Origin: Erinaceus europaeus
Taxonomy: Eukaryota; Chordata; Mammalia; Eulipotyphla; Erinaceidae
Assembly (NCBI RefSeq): GCF_950295315.1
Contig: NC_080181.1
Coordinates: forward strand, 35,121,375-35,185,374
Direction of reading: 5' to 3'
Length of the DNA: 64,000 bases
The notes under the pieces were generated by a model, which made no database searches, was not told the DNA's origin, and was given only the letters and a program-made list of their open reading frames with translations. A program made the position numbers and the translations under genes. Below are positions 11,807 through 23,355 of this stretch, one piece after another. The first letter of the stretch is position 1. Every line of letters begins with the position of its first letter.

Positions 11807-13162
11807 AGAAAGAAGTACAGAAAGGGAACCTAAAATCAGGACCTGACCAAATAGTAAGTAGGGCACCAAAGTAAAAACCCTGTGGTGAGGGGTAGACATG
11901 CAGCTTCCTGGGCCAGTGCGCGGTGGGTGTGGGTGGGAGGGTCACAGTCTTTTGGTGGTGGGAATGGTGTTTATGTACACTCCTAGTAAAATGTACTCAT
12001 ATAAATCACTAGTTAATTAATATGAGAGGGGCAAATTAATTGTATGTCTCGAAGATTTTTAAAACAGAAACTGAAACTTGTTAATAGATAGGTTGTGTAA
12101 TTGATATGCAGACAATCTCAAAAGCCTAGACCAAGTAGATTAGAAGCAACCAATAGCACAGCTATATACAAGATACTGGGTACTGTACAGCAAACCCTAA
12201 CAAATGGACTTTTCAAAGTTAACCCAATTACCAATTAATGTAATGATAACATTAACTATTGATTGTCTTTTTGAATCCTAAGACAGCAGGAACCTCATAT
12301 CTCCACTATAGAGCCTCTTCTTCCCCCAGTCCTGGAACCCTTGGATAGGGCCCACTTTCCCTTATGCCTCTCCCAATCCATATCAAATAATATTGCATCT
12401 GCCGATCACAACCTAACCAATGCAATGATTGCCACTTCAACATGCTTCACTTCAGACTGTGTCCAGAGACTTCACGTGTGGAATGACAACCCTTCAGCTT
12501 CATTACTCTGGTGAGACCTTTCCTTTCATAGTATACTCTAATTCCATCTCAGGTGGTTCACTTTCTAACAAAGTCCCAAACCTAGATATACACCAGTTTC
12601 TGTGAGTGAGAGCATATGTTCACACGTATCTGTAAACTACTGCAAAATATATACCTGAAAACAGTACACTAGAGTTTGCAGTGAGTACCCCCCTAACACC
12701 TCCTCTCCACTATTCCAAGCTTTGGGACCATGATTGCTCAACAATTTGTTTGGCTTTGTATTTTAACTCTCTTTTCAGACACCAGGTTCCAGATGTCATC
12801 AGGATGCTGGCCAGGCTTCCCTGGACTGAAGACCCCACCAATGTGTCCTGGATCTACGCTTCCACAGAGACCCACCCTACTAGGGAAAGAGAGAGTCATA
12901 CTGGGAGTATGGACTGACCAGTCAACATCCATGTTCAGCGGGGAAGCAATTACAGAAGCCAGACCTTCTAACTTCTGCAACCCACAATGACCCTGGGTCC
13001 ATGCTCCCAGAGGGATAGAGAATGGGAAAGCTATCAGGGGAGGGGGTGGGATATGGAGATTGGGTGGTGGGAATTGTGTGGAGTTGTAACCCTCCTACCC
13101 TATGGTTTTGTTCATTAATCCTTTCTTACATAAAAAATAAAATAAATAAAAAAGAAATCCTT

Positions 13163-13257
13163 TTTTTTTTACTACCAGTTTGAGGGACTGAATTTGGGAT
13201 CCTGGAGTCTTAGGTATGAGGATCTTTTTGCATAACCATTATGTTATCTCTCATGCC
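13163..13257 (-). repeat. SINE-like repeat, family C (partial)
   Basis: It carries the family C end TTTTTGCATAACCATTATGTTATCTC. A solo LTR interrupts it immediately on the right. Confidence 0.55.
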
Positions 13258-13580
13258 GTTGGTCATTACGCCTGGTCCCCTGCATTGCTTGATGCTGTGC
13301 TCTATTTACGTAATCACTATTTTGCCTGAGACCCGTCCTTCCTGCTGGGTATTGGTTTAATCCCCACTGGTTAGAACCTTCACAACAGCTGCTGTGGAAG
13401 CTTACTACCTTCGAGCTCTTTTTTTCTCTCCACCCCCTCTCCTAGCCATTTCCTTTTACAACCTACCACTTCCATATCAAGGATATAAAGGCGTTTTCTC
13501 TGATCAATAAAGTCATTGCATTGTGTTCCTGCTCTACCACTGGTTCCATAATCTCTCTCTCAGGTGACGCTACCCCAGCA
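13258..13580 (+). mobile_element. solo LTR of an endogenous retrovirus, about 320 bp
   Basis: It ends in CCCCAGCA and is bounded by ATGCC on both sides (13,253-13,257 and 13,581-13,585), a short target duplication. It has a TATA-like GATATAAAGG near 13,481 and a polyadenylation signal AATAAA near 13,506. Its start (GTTGGTCATTACGCC, then CTCTATTTACGTAATCA) resembles the start of the LTR pair just to the right, so the two are probably related. There is no internal coding region. Confidence 0.72.
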
Positions 13581-13599
13581 ATGCCCCAAACAAAGCAAG

Positions 13600-13842
13600 C
13601 ATGTAGTTCACTAAATTAAATGTCTCACCACACAGGAGGCCTTGGGTTTGACTCCTGGCACTACATAAAAGTACCATGGACAACTGCACTGAAGAATATT
13701 CATGAATGGTGAAACAGAGATTTCTTCTCTTTCTTTTAAAAATATAGAGTAAAATTTGGGTAAGGGATGCAGTTCAGTAGTATCATACATGTGTGAGGCT
13801 CTGGGACTGTTCCCAGGAAACACACACACACACACACACATT
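13600..13842 (+). repeat. SINE-like fragments, family D, ending in (CA)n
   Basis: Two SINE heads follow one another (about 13,600-13,740 and 13,755-13,820), with sequences such as GGGTTTGACTCCTGGCACTAC. They end in a CA dinucleotide run at 13,820-13,840 that abuts the LTR. Confidence 0.5.
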
Positions 13843-14220
13843 TGTTGGTAATCTTCTAGTTCTGCTTCTGGGATCCCTCCTGTTACACTGTTTGACGTTG
13901 TGGTCTATTTACATGGTTATTCTGTTACATTGGTTTGGTCTGATGCCCCCTGCCTCCGGGAGATTTTGGTTTACTCCTTGCCTTTTCATGCTTCTTGCTT
14001 CTCCCCACCCCTATCCTATGTACTTCCTTGGTTCCAGACTCTTCGGCCAGAGGAGAGAGAAGAGGACAGATTTGGGTTGTGATCAGATTAGATTAGTTTT
14101 TTGAACAGTTCGCTTGTGAATAAAGAAATACTACTTCTCCACTCAGCCATGTGTCCCTGATCGTCTGTCTCCCACCACGAAGCTAGACCAGCATACTGGC
14201 GCCCTGAACTTTGACTGACA
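13843..14220 (+). mobile_element. 5' LTR of a non-autonomous endogenous retroviral element
   Basis: It starts TGTTGG and pairs with the LTR at 16,277-16,649. Both hold GGGAGATTTTGGTTTA, an AATAAAGAAATACT polyadenylation region and CATGTGTCCCTGATCGTCTG. Homology between the two runs to TGACA, so I place the end there. Just downstream, TGGTGCACCAATG at about 14,223 begins with TGG, as a tRNA primer-binding site does, but the tRNA is not identified. Confidence 0.8.
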
Positions 14221-14937
14221 TATGGTGCACCAATGTGGGACCTAACCTGCCTATTCCCCAGATAAGTGAAGACGTTTGGCTACATATCCACTATGAGCTA
14301 CTTTTCTACTTATGATGAGGTTTCCAAAGGCCTCTTCCCTTTCTTCATGAGACAGTTTCTCTGTTTCTGGAACATTTCGCTCTGGGCCACACTCTGGTTT
14401 CCACCCATTGCCCGCCTGCAGGAGCCTGCTCGCTGCCTCAGGGTGAGGGGTGGGGCTCGGAGACATGCTGCCACAGCCTCAGGAACCAGGAGCAGGGCAG
14501 TGGGCATGGCGGGCAGGGCTGCAGCCCATCTTGGCCCCTGCCCCAGGGCACCTTGTCCCAAGCTTTCTGCACAGCCGGCCTGCCCCCCCTCCTGCTATAA
14601 AGCCTGGGGAGATCCCAGACCACACGGAGACCGCGGGATCCCTGTCGGGACTGGGCCCCCTGGCCAAGAGCCCCAGCTCGGCTCTGAAGGAAGAGGAAGT
14701 AAAATACACAGACATACATACAGTGATGGCACCCTGCAATTCCTGGAAGTGAACCTGCCCAAGAGGCCACCTCTGGATAATGCACCCCCTGAACAACTAA
14801 GACAGTACAGATCTAAATTCATGTTTAAAATCACATGTCCTCTTAACAAAAGTTTTTCTCCTTGTGTATTGAAGACCATGTTTATGTGTGTGTTTGAAGT
14901 TTGGTAAACATTAACTTTAAGGTTAAAAATGTAACTT

Positions 14938-15228
14938 TAGGGAGTCGGGCTGTAGCACAGCGGGTTAAACGCAGGTGGCACAAAGCACAAGGACCAGCAT
15001 AAGGATCCCGGTTCGAACCCGGGCTCCCCACCTGCAGGGGAGTCGCTTCACAGGCGGTGAAGCAGGTCTGCCGGTGTCTATCTTTCTCTGCCCCTCTCTG
15101 TCTTCCCCTCTCTCTCTCTCCATTTCTCTCTGTCCTATCCAACAACGATGACAACAACAATAATAACTACAACTATAAAACGACAAGGGCAACAAAAGGG
15201 AATAAATAAATAAAAATAAAATATTTAA
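14938..15228 (+). repeat. tRNA-derived SINE, family A, well preserved
   Basis: Its head reads GGGAGTCGGGCTGTAGCACAGC, with B box GGTTCGAACCC and the full core and tail. The host sequence AAAAATGTAACTTTA recurs after the element as AAAAATGTGACTTTA (about 14,925-14,939 and 15,240-15,254), a target-site duplication. It was inserted into the LTR element and so is younger than it. Confidence 0.93.
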
Positions 15229-15999
15229 AAAATTTAATAAAAAATGTGACTTTAAGGCTACCAGGCAGTGTACCAGGCAAAGTTAAATGAAAAAGGTTTT
15301 CAACATAATTCTCATAAAGTAAAATTAACTTACATTTGAAGTCTGAGGTAAAAATTAGTTAAAAATCAATATATTCTAACTAAGTTGGTCTAAAAATCCT
15401 GCACACCCCTAGGATGTGTCTCCATCTTGTACGAGTGTAACAAAATGTAAAATAGACGTTATTGATATGTATAGCTCTCAAATACCTTCTCATTTAGAGG
15501 TGGAACCAGCCCAGGCATAAGATAGATTGCACAATGGTTATGCTAATGATTCTCATGACTGAGGCTCTAACAATGGTTCTTTGCTTTACCACATTTTATT
15601 GTGCTTGAATTGGTTAAGGAGCCTTAAAATAAAATGATAAAGACCTTCCAAATTTATAAAGATAACTTAAATCAATTATAATCATCGAGTTATCAATTGT
15701 GGTAAACTTCTAACCTGCTACAAGTTTTGTTTCACAAGTAAGTAAATTGCAGCTCTCAAGTTCTCTCCAGAAAAGCGAAATTCCAATGGCTGATCTTCTC
15801 CATGCAACGTTCCACCCCCTGGCATTCTTCTGTATACATCTGCTTTGGACTGACATTTCTATTAGACTCACTGTTATACCTCTTGGACACTTTGCACAAA
15901 ACTATAGCAGCTTCCCTTTACGCTGCTGGGTTTCTCAAAGACAGACTGCAGCCAGCTTCCTTGGGACTCTATAGGCAATACCCCCTCACTCCTTGCTAG

Positions 16000-16110
16000 G
16001 TAATGCCCACAGAGGCAGGAAACGCCTGTTGGGGCAATAAATGCCCACAGAGGCAGGAAATGTCCTTTATCTTGATAAAGTCTTGCCCACAGAGGCAAGA
16101 AATGCCCCCC
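16000..16110 (+). repeat. short three-copy repeat before the 3' LTR
   Basis: The unit GCCCACAGAGGCAGGAAA occurs at about 16,005 and 16,045, with GCCCACAGAGGCAAGAAA at about 16,085. The spacing is about 40 bp. Confidence 0.8.
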
Positions 16111-16276
16111 TCAGGCCTTCCCTTGCCATCACACTGGTTCTTGTTGCTCGCTTATTTGTTCCTCCATGTTTGTGCGTTTTTTGTTTGTTTGTTTGAAAAT
16201 TCCTGTACGATATAGGTTTCTGTTCACCACCTACTCCTGATACTGTGGTCAATTAGTTAAAAAGAAAAGGGGGAAT

Positions 16277-16649
16277 TGTTGGTATGCTTCTAGTTCTGCT
16301 TCTGGGATCCCTTCTGTTACATTGCTTGACATTCTGGTCTATTTACATAGTCATACTGTTACATTGGTTTGGTCTCACTCCCCCTGCCTCCGGGAGATTT
16401 TGGTTTAGTCCCTGCCTTTTCGCGCTTCTTGCTTCTGCCCGCCCCATATCCTACATACTTCCTGGGTTCCTGATGCTGCTGCTGGAGGAGAAAGATGCAG
16501 AGCAAATTTGAGTTGTGATTAGATTAGTTTTTGAACCATTCACTCTTGAATAAAGAAATACTGCTTCTCCACTCAGCCATGTGTCCCTGATCGTCTGTCT
16601 CCCACTGCGAAGCAAGCCCAGCATACTGGCACCGTGAACTCTGATGACA
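16277..16649 (+). mobile_element. 3' LTR of the non-autonomous endogenous retroviral element
   Basis: It is the partner of the LTR at 13,843-14,220, with the same TGTTGG start, AATAAAGAAATACT signal and TGACA end. Visible differences between the pair are scattered over the whole length, which suggests an old insertion. No matching target duplication is visible outside the two LTRs. Confidence 0.8.
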
Positions 16650-16795
16650 GAAGACAGAGAAAGAGAAGACATCTACAGTACTACCTCATCATTTGTGAAG
16701 CTTCCCCCCTGCAGCTGAGGCTGGGTTCTTGAATATGGGTCTCCAAGTATGGTAAGGTATGTGCTCTATGGAGTTAGACTTTCGCCCACTTAGAC
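16650..16795 (-). repeat. SINE, family B, decayed
   Basis: On the minus strand the core GAAGCTTCACAAATGATGAGG and a decayed head are readable. It abuts the 3' LTR. Confidence 0.55.
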
Positions 16796-16959
16796 TTTCT
16801 GAAGGACTTGAAATATGTGATCTCTAAGTTTCTGAAAACAAACTAAAAGCCTATACTCTAAAATTCTTATAAAACAACTCACATACAGGTGCAATGTGAC
16901 CTATATACCTTGTAATTTTACAATCTTGTAAATAATTAATAAGAAATAAAAAAGAACTT

Positions 16960-17150
16960 AGTGAGTACGGGGAAGTGATGCTTCTAGTTGATCACTCATT
17001 ACCATGTACAATGACTGGGTTCCAGGCCCTGGTCCCTACCTGGAGAGGGGATGCTTTACAAGTAAAGGAAGTACTTCAGGTGCCTATATCTCTCTCTCCT
17101 AACCTCCCTTCTCCTCTCAATTTTTCTATACTGTTAAATGACACAGGAAA
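16960..17150 (+). repeat. SINE, family B, decayed
   Basis: It has GGGTTCCAGGCCCTGGTCCC, a GGGGATGCTTTACAAGTAAAGG core and a CT-rich 3' part with a short tail. Confidence 0.65.
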
Positions 17151-17164
17151 AAAAGGCTTAGAAA

Positions 17165-17750
17165 CTGGTGCAGACCCTTTGGAAAACTGTATGGAGAGTC
17201 CTTAAACAAATAAAAATGGAGTTACCTTATGGTCCAGTAATATCCCTTTTAGGCATTTATCCAAAGGACACTCAAAACACTAATTCAAAGGGACATATTG
17301 CACCCCCCATATCATTCACAATAGCCAAAGAGTAGAAGCAGTCAAAATGCCCATCAACAGATGACTGGCTAAAGAAATTATAGGATATATATTCCATTGA
17401 ATACTACTGTACAATTAAGAAATGAGATTATGTCCACCTGGACAAAATGGATGGAACTGGGAGATTATTATGCTTAGCAAAGTAAGTGAAGAGATGAAAG
17501 ACAACTACCAGATGGTTTCACTTAATGTGTAATCTAGAGATCTGATACTTATGAACTTAAAAACAAACAAACAACAAAGACAGCAGAAGCAAGCAAAGTA
17601 TAAGACTTGTGACAATTATAGTGGTTATCCTTGGGAGGCGGTAAGATGGGGATACAGTACTTGGTAGTGGATGTAGTATGGAACTATATAGTGCAGTCTT
17701 ACAATCTTGTATCCTACTACAAGTCACAAATAAAAACATAAAAAAAACTA
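17165..17750 (+). mobile_element. old L1 relic, ORF2 C-terminal end and 3' UTR
   Basis: It carries the typical run of late ORF2 sequence (ACTGTATGGAGAGTCC, TTATCCAAAGGACACTC, ATAGCCAAAGAGTAGAAGC, GAATACTACTGTACAATTAAG) with many mutations. It ends near an A-rich tail at about 17,735. It is clearly older than the L1s at 7-13 and 55-62 kb. Confidence 0.8.
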
Positions 17751-18689
17751 TACTGAAAATATTTTGCCTTCATTCTAAAAAAAAAAGAAAAAGAAAAATA
17801 TGGCTTAGAAAAAAAAAAAGAAAAGAAAATAGATATAACAAAGGCTTAAAAGAAAAACAAACCTCACCCAAGTAGGGGATGACCATATAATCTCAAGTCC
17901 ACACCAGAACTCTTTGAGAGTTGTATTTATACAGGAATAATTGTGTAACATGGACATACTATACTGGGATATATTATCTCATAAAAGCAGTGCTATAAAT
18001 AAAACTGCACCATTTTAAAAATGAGAAAATATTTTCATTCTACTATAGCAACCAAAAAGAAAATACATGCATAGCTCAGATAAATCAACTAGATTAAAAT
18101 AGTATCAATATGGTACGAAAATAAAGTTACAACAATAAATTAGGAAACAACTAAAATATGAGCCCAAACAATCCAGTAGCTTTCCAGGTTATTAGTCTTT
18201 TAAAATTTGAATTTTTAAGAAAAAATTTTATTAAGAAAAACCATAAAATGTATTCTTTTAGCTACAGTCCAATTAATGTTAAGTAATTTCCAATATGAAG
18301 TAGACCTTTAGACCTTTTTATGCTGTAAGATGGAAACTCTTAGCTATTAAACATCATCTTTCAACTTTCTGCTGCAATACATTTGACTACTTTAGATACA
18401 CAATAGACTTGTGTTTTTAAAAAAGGGTTCTTGCAGTTATCTAACTTTGTGACATTTTCTCACATTTTGCCTTTGTTTTGTTTTGTTCTTGCCTCACCTT
18501 TGGTGATCTTGGCATTGAGTCAGATTTTTCCGTCCTTAAATTGGGGAACAAAAGCCTTATCATCTGCCTCACCCATAAATTTTGTTAGTTAAAGAAAACT
18601 TTTTATAGTTTTCATATTTTAACAAGTTTTTTTTATAAAAAGGAAACACAGAACCGTATTTAAAGAGTGGGAAAGTCAGTTGTTGCTCT
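17751..18689. other. AT-rich DNA, nothing recognised
   Basis: A-rich runs at about 17,780-17,860 may be part of a retroelement tail. No exon downstream of the last recognised TUBGCP5 exon was found here. Confidence 0.35.
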
Positions 18690-18950
18690 TGCATATGTAA
18701 TTCTGGAGATGGAACTCATACTTCAAACATTCAAGTTCATTGCTCCACTGCTGGGACACCTTTCTGACCAGTTAGGCCTCATTTTTATGACAGTGCTGCC
18801 AAGGGCTGGGAGATGACTTAGCAGGTAAAGTTCACAGCTTTCCATGTGTGAGGACATGGGTTTTGTTCCCTGGTATCGCATGGGAGCAGCATAGAAAAGA
18901 CAGTGAATTGATGCTTTGCTATCTACCTGTTTACCTTTAAGAACAGAGTC
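18690..18950 (+). repeat. SINE family C remnant followed by family D
   Basis: The family D unit begins AAGGGCTGGGAGATGACTTAG near 18,795 and continues with AGGACATGGGTTTTGTTCCC. The left part has weak family C similarity. Confidence 0.55.
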
Positions 18951-18954
18951 GAAT

Positions 18955-19218
18955 GGGAATTGGGGATAGCACAGTGGGTAAAGTGCAGGTGGCACAAAGC
19001 ACAAGGACCAGTGTAAGGATCCCAGTTGGAGCCCCCAGTACCCCATGTGCAGGGGAGTCACTTGACAAGCAGTGAAGCAGGTCTGCAGGTGTCTATCTTT
19101 CTCTCCCCCTCTCTGCATTCCCCTTCTCTCTCCATTTCTCTCTGTCCTATCCAACAATAATAACTACAACAATAAAACAACAAGGGCAATAAAAGAGAAT
19201 AAATAAATAATATTTTAG
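18955..19218 (+). repeat. tRNA-derived SINE, family A
   Basis: The head reads GGGGATAGCACAGTGGGTAAAG. The core AGGGGAGTCACTTGACAAGC and the ACTACAACAATAAAACAACA tail are present. Confidence 0.9.
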
Positions 19219-19369
19219 AATATTAAAAAAAGGAGTCAAAAAATCTATGTGAGGCCTTGAGGTTACCCCATCATACTGCAATAAAAATTAAAGAGCACTG
19301 CCAGGCTACTTATTACTAATTTGGCAGAACAAAACATGCTTAAGATTTACAGGCAAGAATTTCACATAC

Positions 19370-19572
19370 TGTCTGCTCAGAGGCTTCTCCAACTTTGCCA
19401 TACTCAAGAATAGCCTTGTACAATACATTGCGCAGATGAGATGCCCAGACTACGTTTTGAGTGACAGGTCAAACTTCTGCTACTCCAGTAGTAAATATTT
19501 TGTGTAGAACCTTGAGCTGAGCCAGTTGAGGCGACAACTTGTCCACCACTATTGCAAGCATTATTGTAGTAT
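19370..19572 (-). pseudogene. TUBGCP5: TUBGCP5 exon, about residues 390-457
   Basis: The minus strand shows acceptor ATATTTGCAG and then 203 bp to donor GTATGTG. Two bases complete the Asp codon split with the previous exon, then 67 codons follow. Readable blocks are AIVVDKL, QLKVLHK and YKAILEY, and the exon ends GEASEQT. A TGA falls after GVAEV, at the place of a Pro codon, so the frame is broken once. Both splice sites look usable. This is the most downstream TUBGCP5 exon I can find. Confidence 0.88.
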
Positions 19573-20384
19573 CTGCAAATATCAAGACATCAAACTCATT
19601 AGCAAGGGAAAATATGTTTCCAAATATGAGCAGGGAAAAGTCTGACAAACTGGAGGGTGGTGGGTTTTATCTCACATATTACAAGGACTTTATTTCCTTA
19701 CAAAAACACATTGTATTAGGTTATATAATAATATACATATAAAATATATACTACATATAATGTTACTGATAGCACATAGAAAAAGAAGTGCATGCAATTA
19801 TTAAACATAGAAAGACATTTCATTATACTTATAATTAAGGAATGAAAATTAAAACTAAAGTGGGAAAAGGAAAAACAGATTGCAATGGGCTATAGAGTTA
19901 GTGCAGGAAAGGATGGCTACAAAGGAGTGGCAAATGTAGGTTTCTTTCAGGAACTCTATAGACATGCACCTTGAATGTTGAGGTGATAACAATAATTGCA
20001 GACCTGATAGAATGCCACAGGATTATACATAAATACTCCTCCCATCCTAATAGCAAGTATCTGCAAAACTGATGAAACTCACAACAACTCATGACTGATT
20101 TAACACACTATATTTACACTGATTTCCTAGTTTGGGCAGCATACTGTAATTATGTAGGAAACACTGTTTGTGGAAGCTGGGTTATGGGAACACAGGCCTT
20201 CACAGTACTATTTTTAATAGCAGTAGCAAACAGTCAAGAGGAAAAAGGCTACACCACCTTACCAGTTTATACCTAAAAGTCTGATAACAAGAGTGTGGAA
20301 AAACAAATATTTACACACTTCTGGCAAAGCATACATTTACTAATCCATAATCCTGTAGAGAATAATGGGGTGACATCTTACAAA
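19573..20384. other. intronic DNA, nothing firmly recognised
   Basis: It lies between two TUBGCP5 pseudogene exons. The right part (about 20,140-20,380) resembles old L1 ORF2 but too weakly to define. Confidence 0.35.
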
Positions 20385-20830
20385 ATCACTACAACAACAA
20401 CAACAACAATAATAATAAAAACAAGGGCAACAAAAGGGAATAAGTAAAAAAAAGGAACTTGTATATATTCACAGCAGAATACTACTCAGCTATAGGACAT
20501 GATGAAATTGTATTTGTTGGTGGCATACCTGGAAGAGTGCACATATTATCTTGTATGACAACCTGGGTTCAAGCCCCTGGCCCTCATCTGAAGTTTGGGG
20601 GGATATGTTTCACAAGTGGCAGAGTAGAGCTGTAGGTTTCTTCCCCCTCTGTGTCTCTATCAAGCAGATAAAAAGAAAAGGGGGTGGGCAACACAAAAAG
20701 CTTTCAAGAGCAGCCCTGTCAGCAAAAAAGGAAAAAAATTTCTTTTGCTATATTTGGGATGGAAATAGCAAAGGAGTCATGTTAAGTGAAATAAGTCAGA
20801 AGAATAAATGATCTCACCTACCTTTCTAGA
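20385..20830 (+). mobile_element. old L1 ORF2 end relic with SINE insertions
   Basis: A family A tail (ACAACAACAACAACAATAATA to GGGCAACAAAAGGGAATAAG) occupies 20,385-20,455. L1 sequence follows (GCAGAATACTACTCAGCTATAGG at 20,482) and resumes at about 20,750 (GGATGGAAATAGCAAAGGAG). A family B SINE at about 20,513-20,690 interrupts it. Confidence 0.65.
20513..20690 (+). repeat. SINE, family B
   Basis: The head reads TGGTGGCATACCTGGAAGAG, followed by GGGTTCAAGCCCCTGGCCC and the TTTCACAAGTGGCAGAG core. It is inserted in an old L1. Confidence 0.75.
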
Positions 20831-21699
20831 GACCCACATTTTATAAACAACAAAAGTGAAAATAAAGGATGAAATTTTAAATATGGAATGAAGGAATGCA
20901 GAAAGGCTTGAAAGTAAAGTGAAGGCCCAGAATACTTTGCTGGATGAGGACAAGCTGGTAGTGTGTGTGGTGTGTTCACACATATTATGGGGAGATAAAA
21001 CTGTACAGCAATCTTGGAAATCAATATTCACTCTCGATAAAGTGATCTATATTAAAAAAGAACTGCTGTTTCAGAAAGCTTGATATATACATTGTCAAAC
21101 CACTTACAAATGAGTGGCTATTGCGTACAATGCTGCAGAGATAACCAATCATATAACCTCAAGAGATAGACTGAACTGGGGAAGTGGCCCAGAAGGAAAA
21201 AACAAATGTCACCATAAGTCCTTGTGTACTATTTGGAATTTCAGAGATATGCATGTTTTAAAATACAGAATTAAAGTATTTTTAAAAATGAATTTATTCA
21301 TATTTCCATAACTGTCAAGCAAATTTTGAAACCTTTTAATCAAGCAGCAATGTAAATAGATCCAAGAAGCCAATGTGGTCTGTCTGCTTTCAACTCTATA
21401 CAAACACAGTAAAATCATAACACACACATAAAACACTTTATAGAAATGGTCTTAGATTGCAACTAGGCTTTTACAAAAAGGACAGCAGTTCAGGTAAAGA
21501 AGTTCCTCCCCATCAGCCTGCCCAGTGCAGCACCCTCAAGTCTTCCTGTAACCCTGCTTCAGCCTGCCCAGCACCCTGTAGTTCTGCTCTTCAGTGCCCT
21601 CCTGGCCCTTCTTTGCAACTCCAGATTCCCACCAGTCAATCCAGCACTCTAAGACCCATGGCCGCAATACAAGACAATAAACCATAACTGGAAGAAACC
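20831..21699. other. intronic DNA, nothing firmly recognised
   Basis: The interval 21,500-21,670 is C-rich with several CAGCCTGCCCAGCACC-like words. The rest is AT-rich. It may include the 5' part of the L1-type relic that follows. Confidence 0.3.
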
Positions 21700-22985
21700 A
21701 CTAAGACACAGAACTTTAGCTAGGTAAGTAAGCAGGCTGAACCAAAAATCGTGACACCTTAAACTATTACCAACTTTGTGCTCACAACTTTACAACTGGG
21801 AAAGGGGAAATAAGATAAAGAACACATGGGAACTGCAGTAGCAGTTTTAAATCAGTCATATTAGAAAAAAGTCTTTATAGCAACTAACCATGAGAGTGCA
21901 ACCAGGAAGAAGGACTCCAGTCTCTGATACACCTTTAATCTCAAACTTCTGATATGGTAGATTATAGGTGTTATAGCCTAAGTGGGGCACTTGAGACAGA
22001 ACCCTGGATACTTCCCTGGTCAGCTCAAACACAAATACCTGGTCCTTGTCCTCACAAAGACTCAAACATAATGATAATAAAGAGGAAATGGCCTCCAATC
22101 CTGGACCATGCCAGCAGTTTAAGGAAATCCCCAAAGTCAAAAATGCTATGTATCTCGTAAAGGAGACTTCAAAGCCTGAGTACTAAGGATTCTCACTGAA
22201 ATAAAAACAAACCTTTCTTCTGAAAACGTCAATAAAGCCTTTAGAGAAAGTATGAAAGAAGTCATAATAGAAATCAGAGGCATATAGTAACTGGCCTACA
22301 AAAATATAGTGGAGTCTATCTGCAAACAAGTAAAAAACAGAAGCTGAAAGTCAGAGTGGTGAGCATTAGGAAAGGGTAGTGGAAGAGATTCACAAAAATC
22401 AGCAACACAAAATAAATTGTTTTAAAAAATGGGAAGAAAAAACAAAAGAGTTATGGGACACCACTAAGGGGAACAACATTTGCATTACTAGGGGGCTAGA
22501 CAGAGAAAAGAAACAGAGAACTTTTAATTGAAAAAAGATTAGCCAAGAATTTTCCCAAACTGAAGGAGACAGAACTTCAGATCCTAGAACCTGGAATAGA
22601 AAAAAAAAAATCCAATCCTACACTTACCAAGACACACAGAAATTAAACTGGTCAAGATCAAATATAAACAGAGAATATCAATAGCAGCTAACAAAAAGCA
22701 AAGAATCACCTATAGGGAAAATCCCATTCATACTGCCAGCTAGCTTCTCAACAGAAACTCTAAAGGCAAGAAAGAACTGGCACAACAAATTCAAAATCAT
22801 TAATGGAACAGACGTCCACCTAACAATATGCTATCCAGCTAGGTTATCAGTCAGGTTTGAAGGAGTAATGTTAAGCTTTTCACACAACCAAGAGATAAAG
22901 GAATTTACTACCAAGAAAACCAACCCTAAAAGAAATACCAAAGGAAAAATATATAAAAGGACAAAATAACAGCTCTCTTTCACTT
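21700..22985 (+). mobile_element. old L1/HAL1 ORF1 relic
   Basis: Stretches read as the L1-type ORF1 protein in shifting frames: an RNA-recognition-domain-like part near 22,440-22,560 (TGGGACACCACTAAGGGGAAC) and the C-terminal domain near 22,690-22,870 (AAAGCAAAGAATCACCTATAG, ACAATATGCTATCCAGCTAGG). There is no ORF2 downstream, so HAL1 (half-L1) is possible. It is old and broken. Confidence 0.65.
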
Positions 22986-23355
22986 GGTGACTATAAAAAA
23001 AATAAGGGAATAAGCAAAACCAAATGAAGACAACTGTTTTGTTTGAAACTGAGATTATCACAAAAGACTGTGGTGGAAGGAGTGTTTTGGAAGGGGATAG
23101 TAGACTTTGGTGGAAGAATATTAGCACTTTAGTAGGAGGTGAGGTGTGGCAACACACTTTAAAGAGGTAGGAGATTATACTTCTGAAATACAGTTTTAAA
23201 AACTAAGGTTAACTCAAAAACCATGACTTAATTTTCTTAGTATTTGGTATTTCCTTTTGTTGCCCTTGCTGTTTTCATTGTTAAATTTTAAAAAATTACA
23301 ACACTGCCCAGAAATGTGAGTAACACTGTCCTTAAAAGAAAAAATAAATAAATAC
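22986..23355. other. intronic DNA with a small family A tail fragment
   Basis: TTTCCTTTTGTTGCCCTTG at about 23,252 is the reverse of the family A tail. Nothing else is recognised. Confidence 0.4.

Larger units (their letters stand above)
7337..13150 (+). mobile_element. L1 element, full 5' and 3' ends, internally deleted
   Basis: It begins with GGTTCCCGGAAGATGGCAGAC, the same start as the young L1 at 55-62 kb on the other strand. It ends at an A-rich ATAAAATAAATAAAAAAG tail. The 5' untranslated region runs to about 8,840 and contains a roughly 650-bp internal tandem repeat. ORF1 begins at 8,840 but stops at 9,310 and has further lesions. At about 9,508-9,514 the sequence jumps from mid ORF1 to the reverse-transcriptase part of ORF2. 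Compared with the other L1 this removes about 1.9 kb: the rest of ORF1 and the endonuclease domain. Many stops break the remaining ORF2. The 3' UTR runs from about 11,807 to 13,140. The element cannot move by itself. Confidence 0.93.
14221..16276 (+). mobile_element. internal region of the LTR element, without gag, pol or env
   Basis: About 2 kb lie between the two LTRs and no retroviral protein motif is visible in any frame. The interval 14,400-14,700 is GC-rich and unlike its surroundings, suggesting captured cellular DNA. A SINE is inserted at 14,938-15,228. A purine-rich tract (AAAAAGAAAAGGGGGAA at about 16,260-16,275) lies right before the 3' LTR, as a polypurine tract should. The open frame at 14,266-14,907 shows no known domain. 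Confidence 0.65.

Noticed and set aside
14266..14907. 213-codon open frame in the LTR element
   Set aside because: It spans a GC-rich passenger segment, has no recognisable retroviral or cellular domain and no splice or family support.
14938..15030. tRNA-like sequence with good A and B boxes
   Set aside because: It is the head of a tRNA-derived SINE with the SINE core and tail following; the acceptor stem and CCA-proximal part of a true tRNA gene are not there.
16000..16110. Regularly spaced short repeats resembling a CRISPR array
   Set aside because: Only three imperfect copies, in a mammalian LTR element, with no cas genes.
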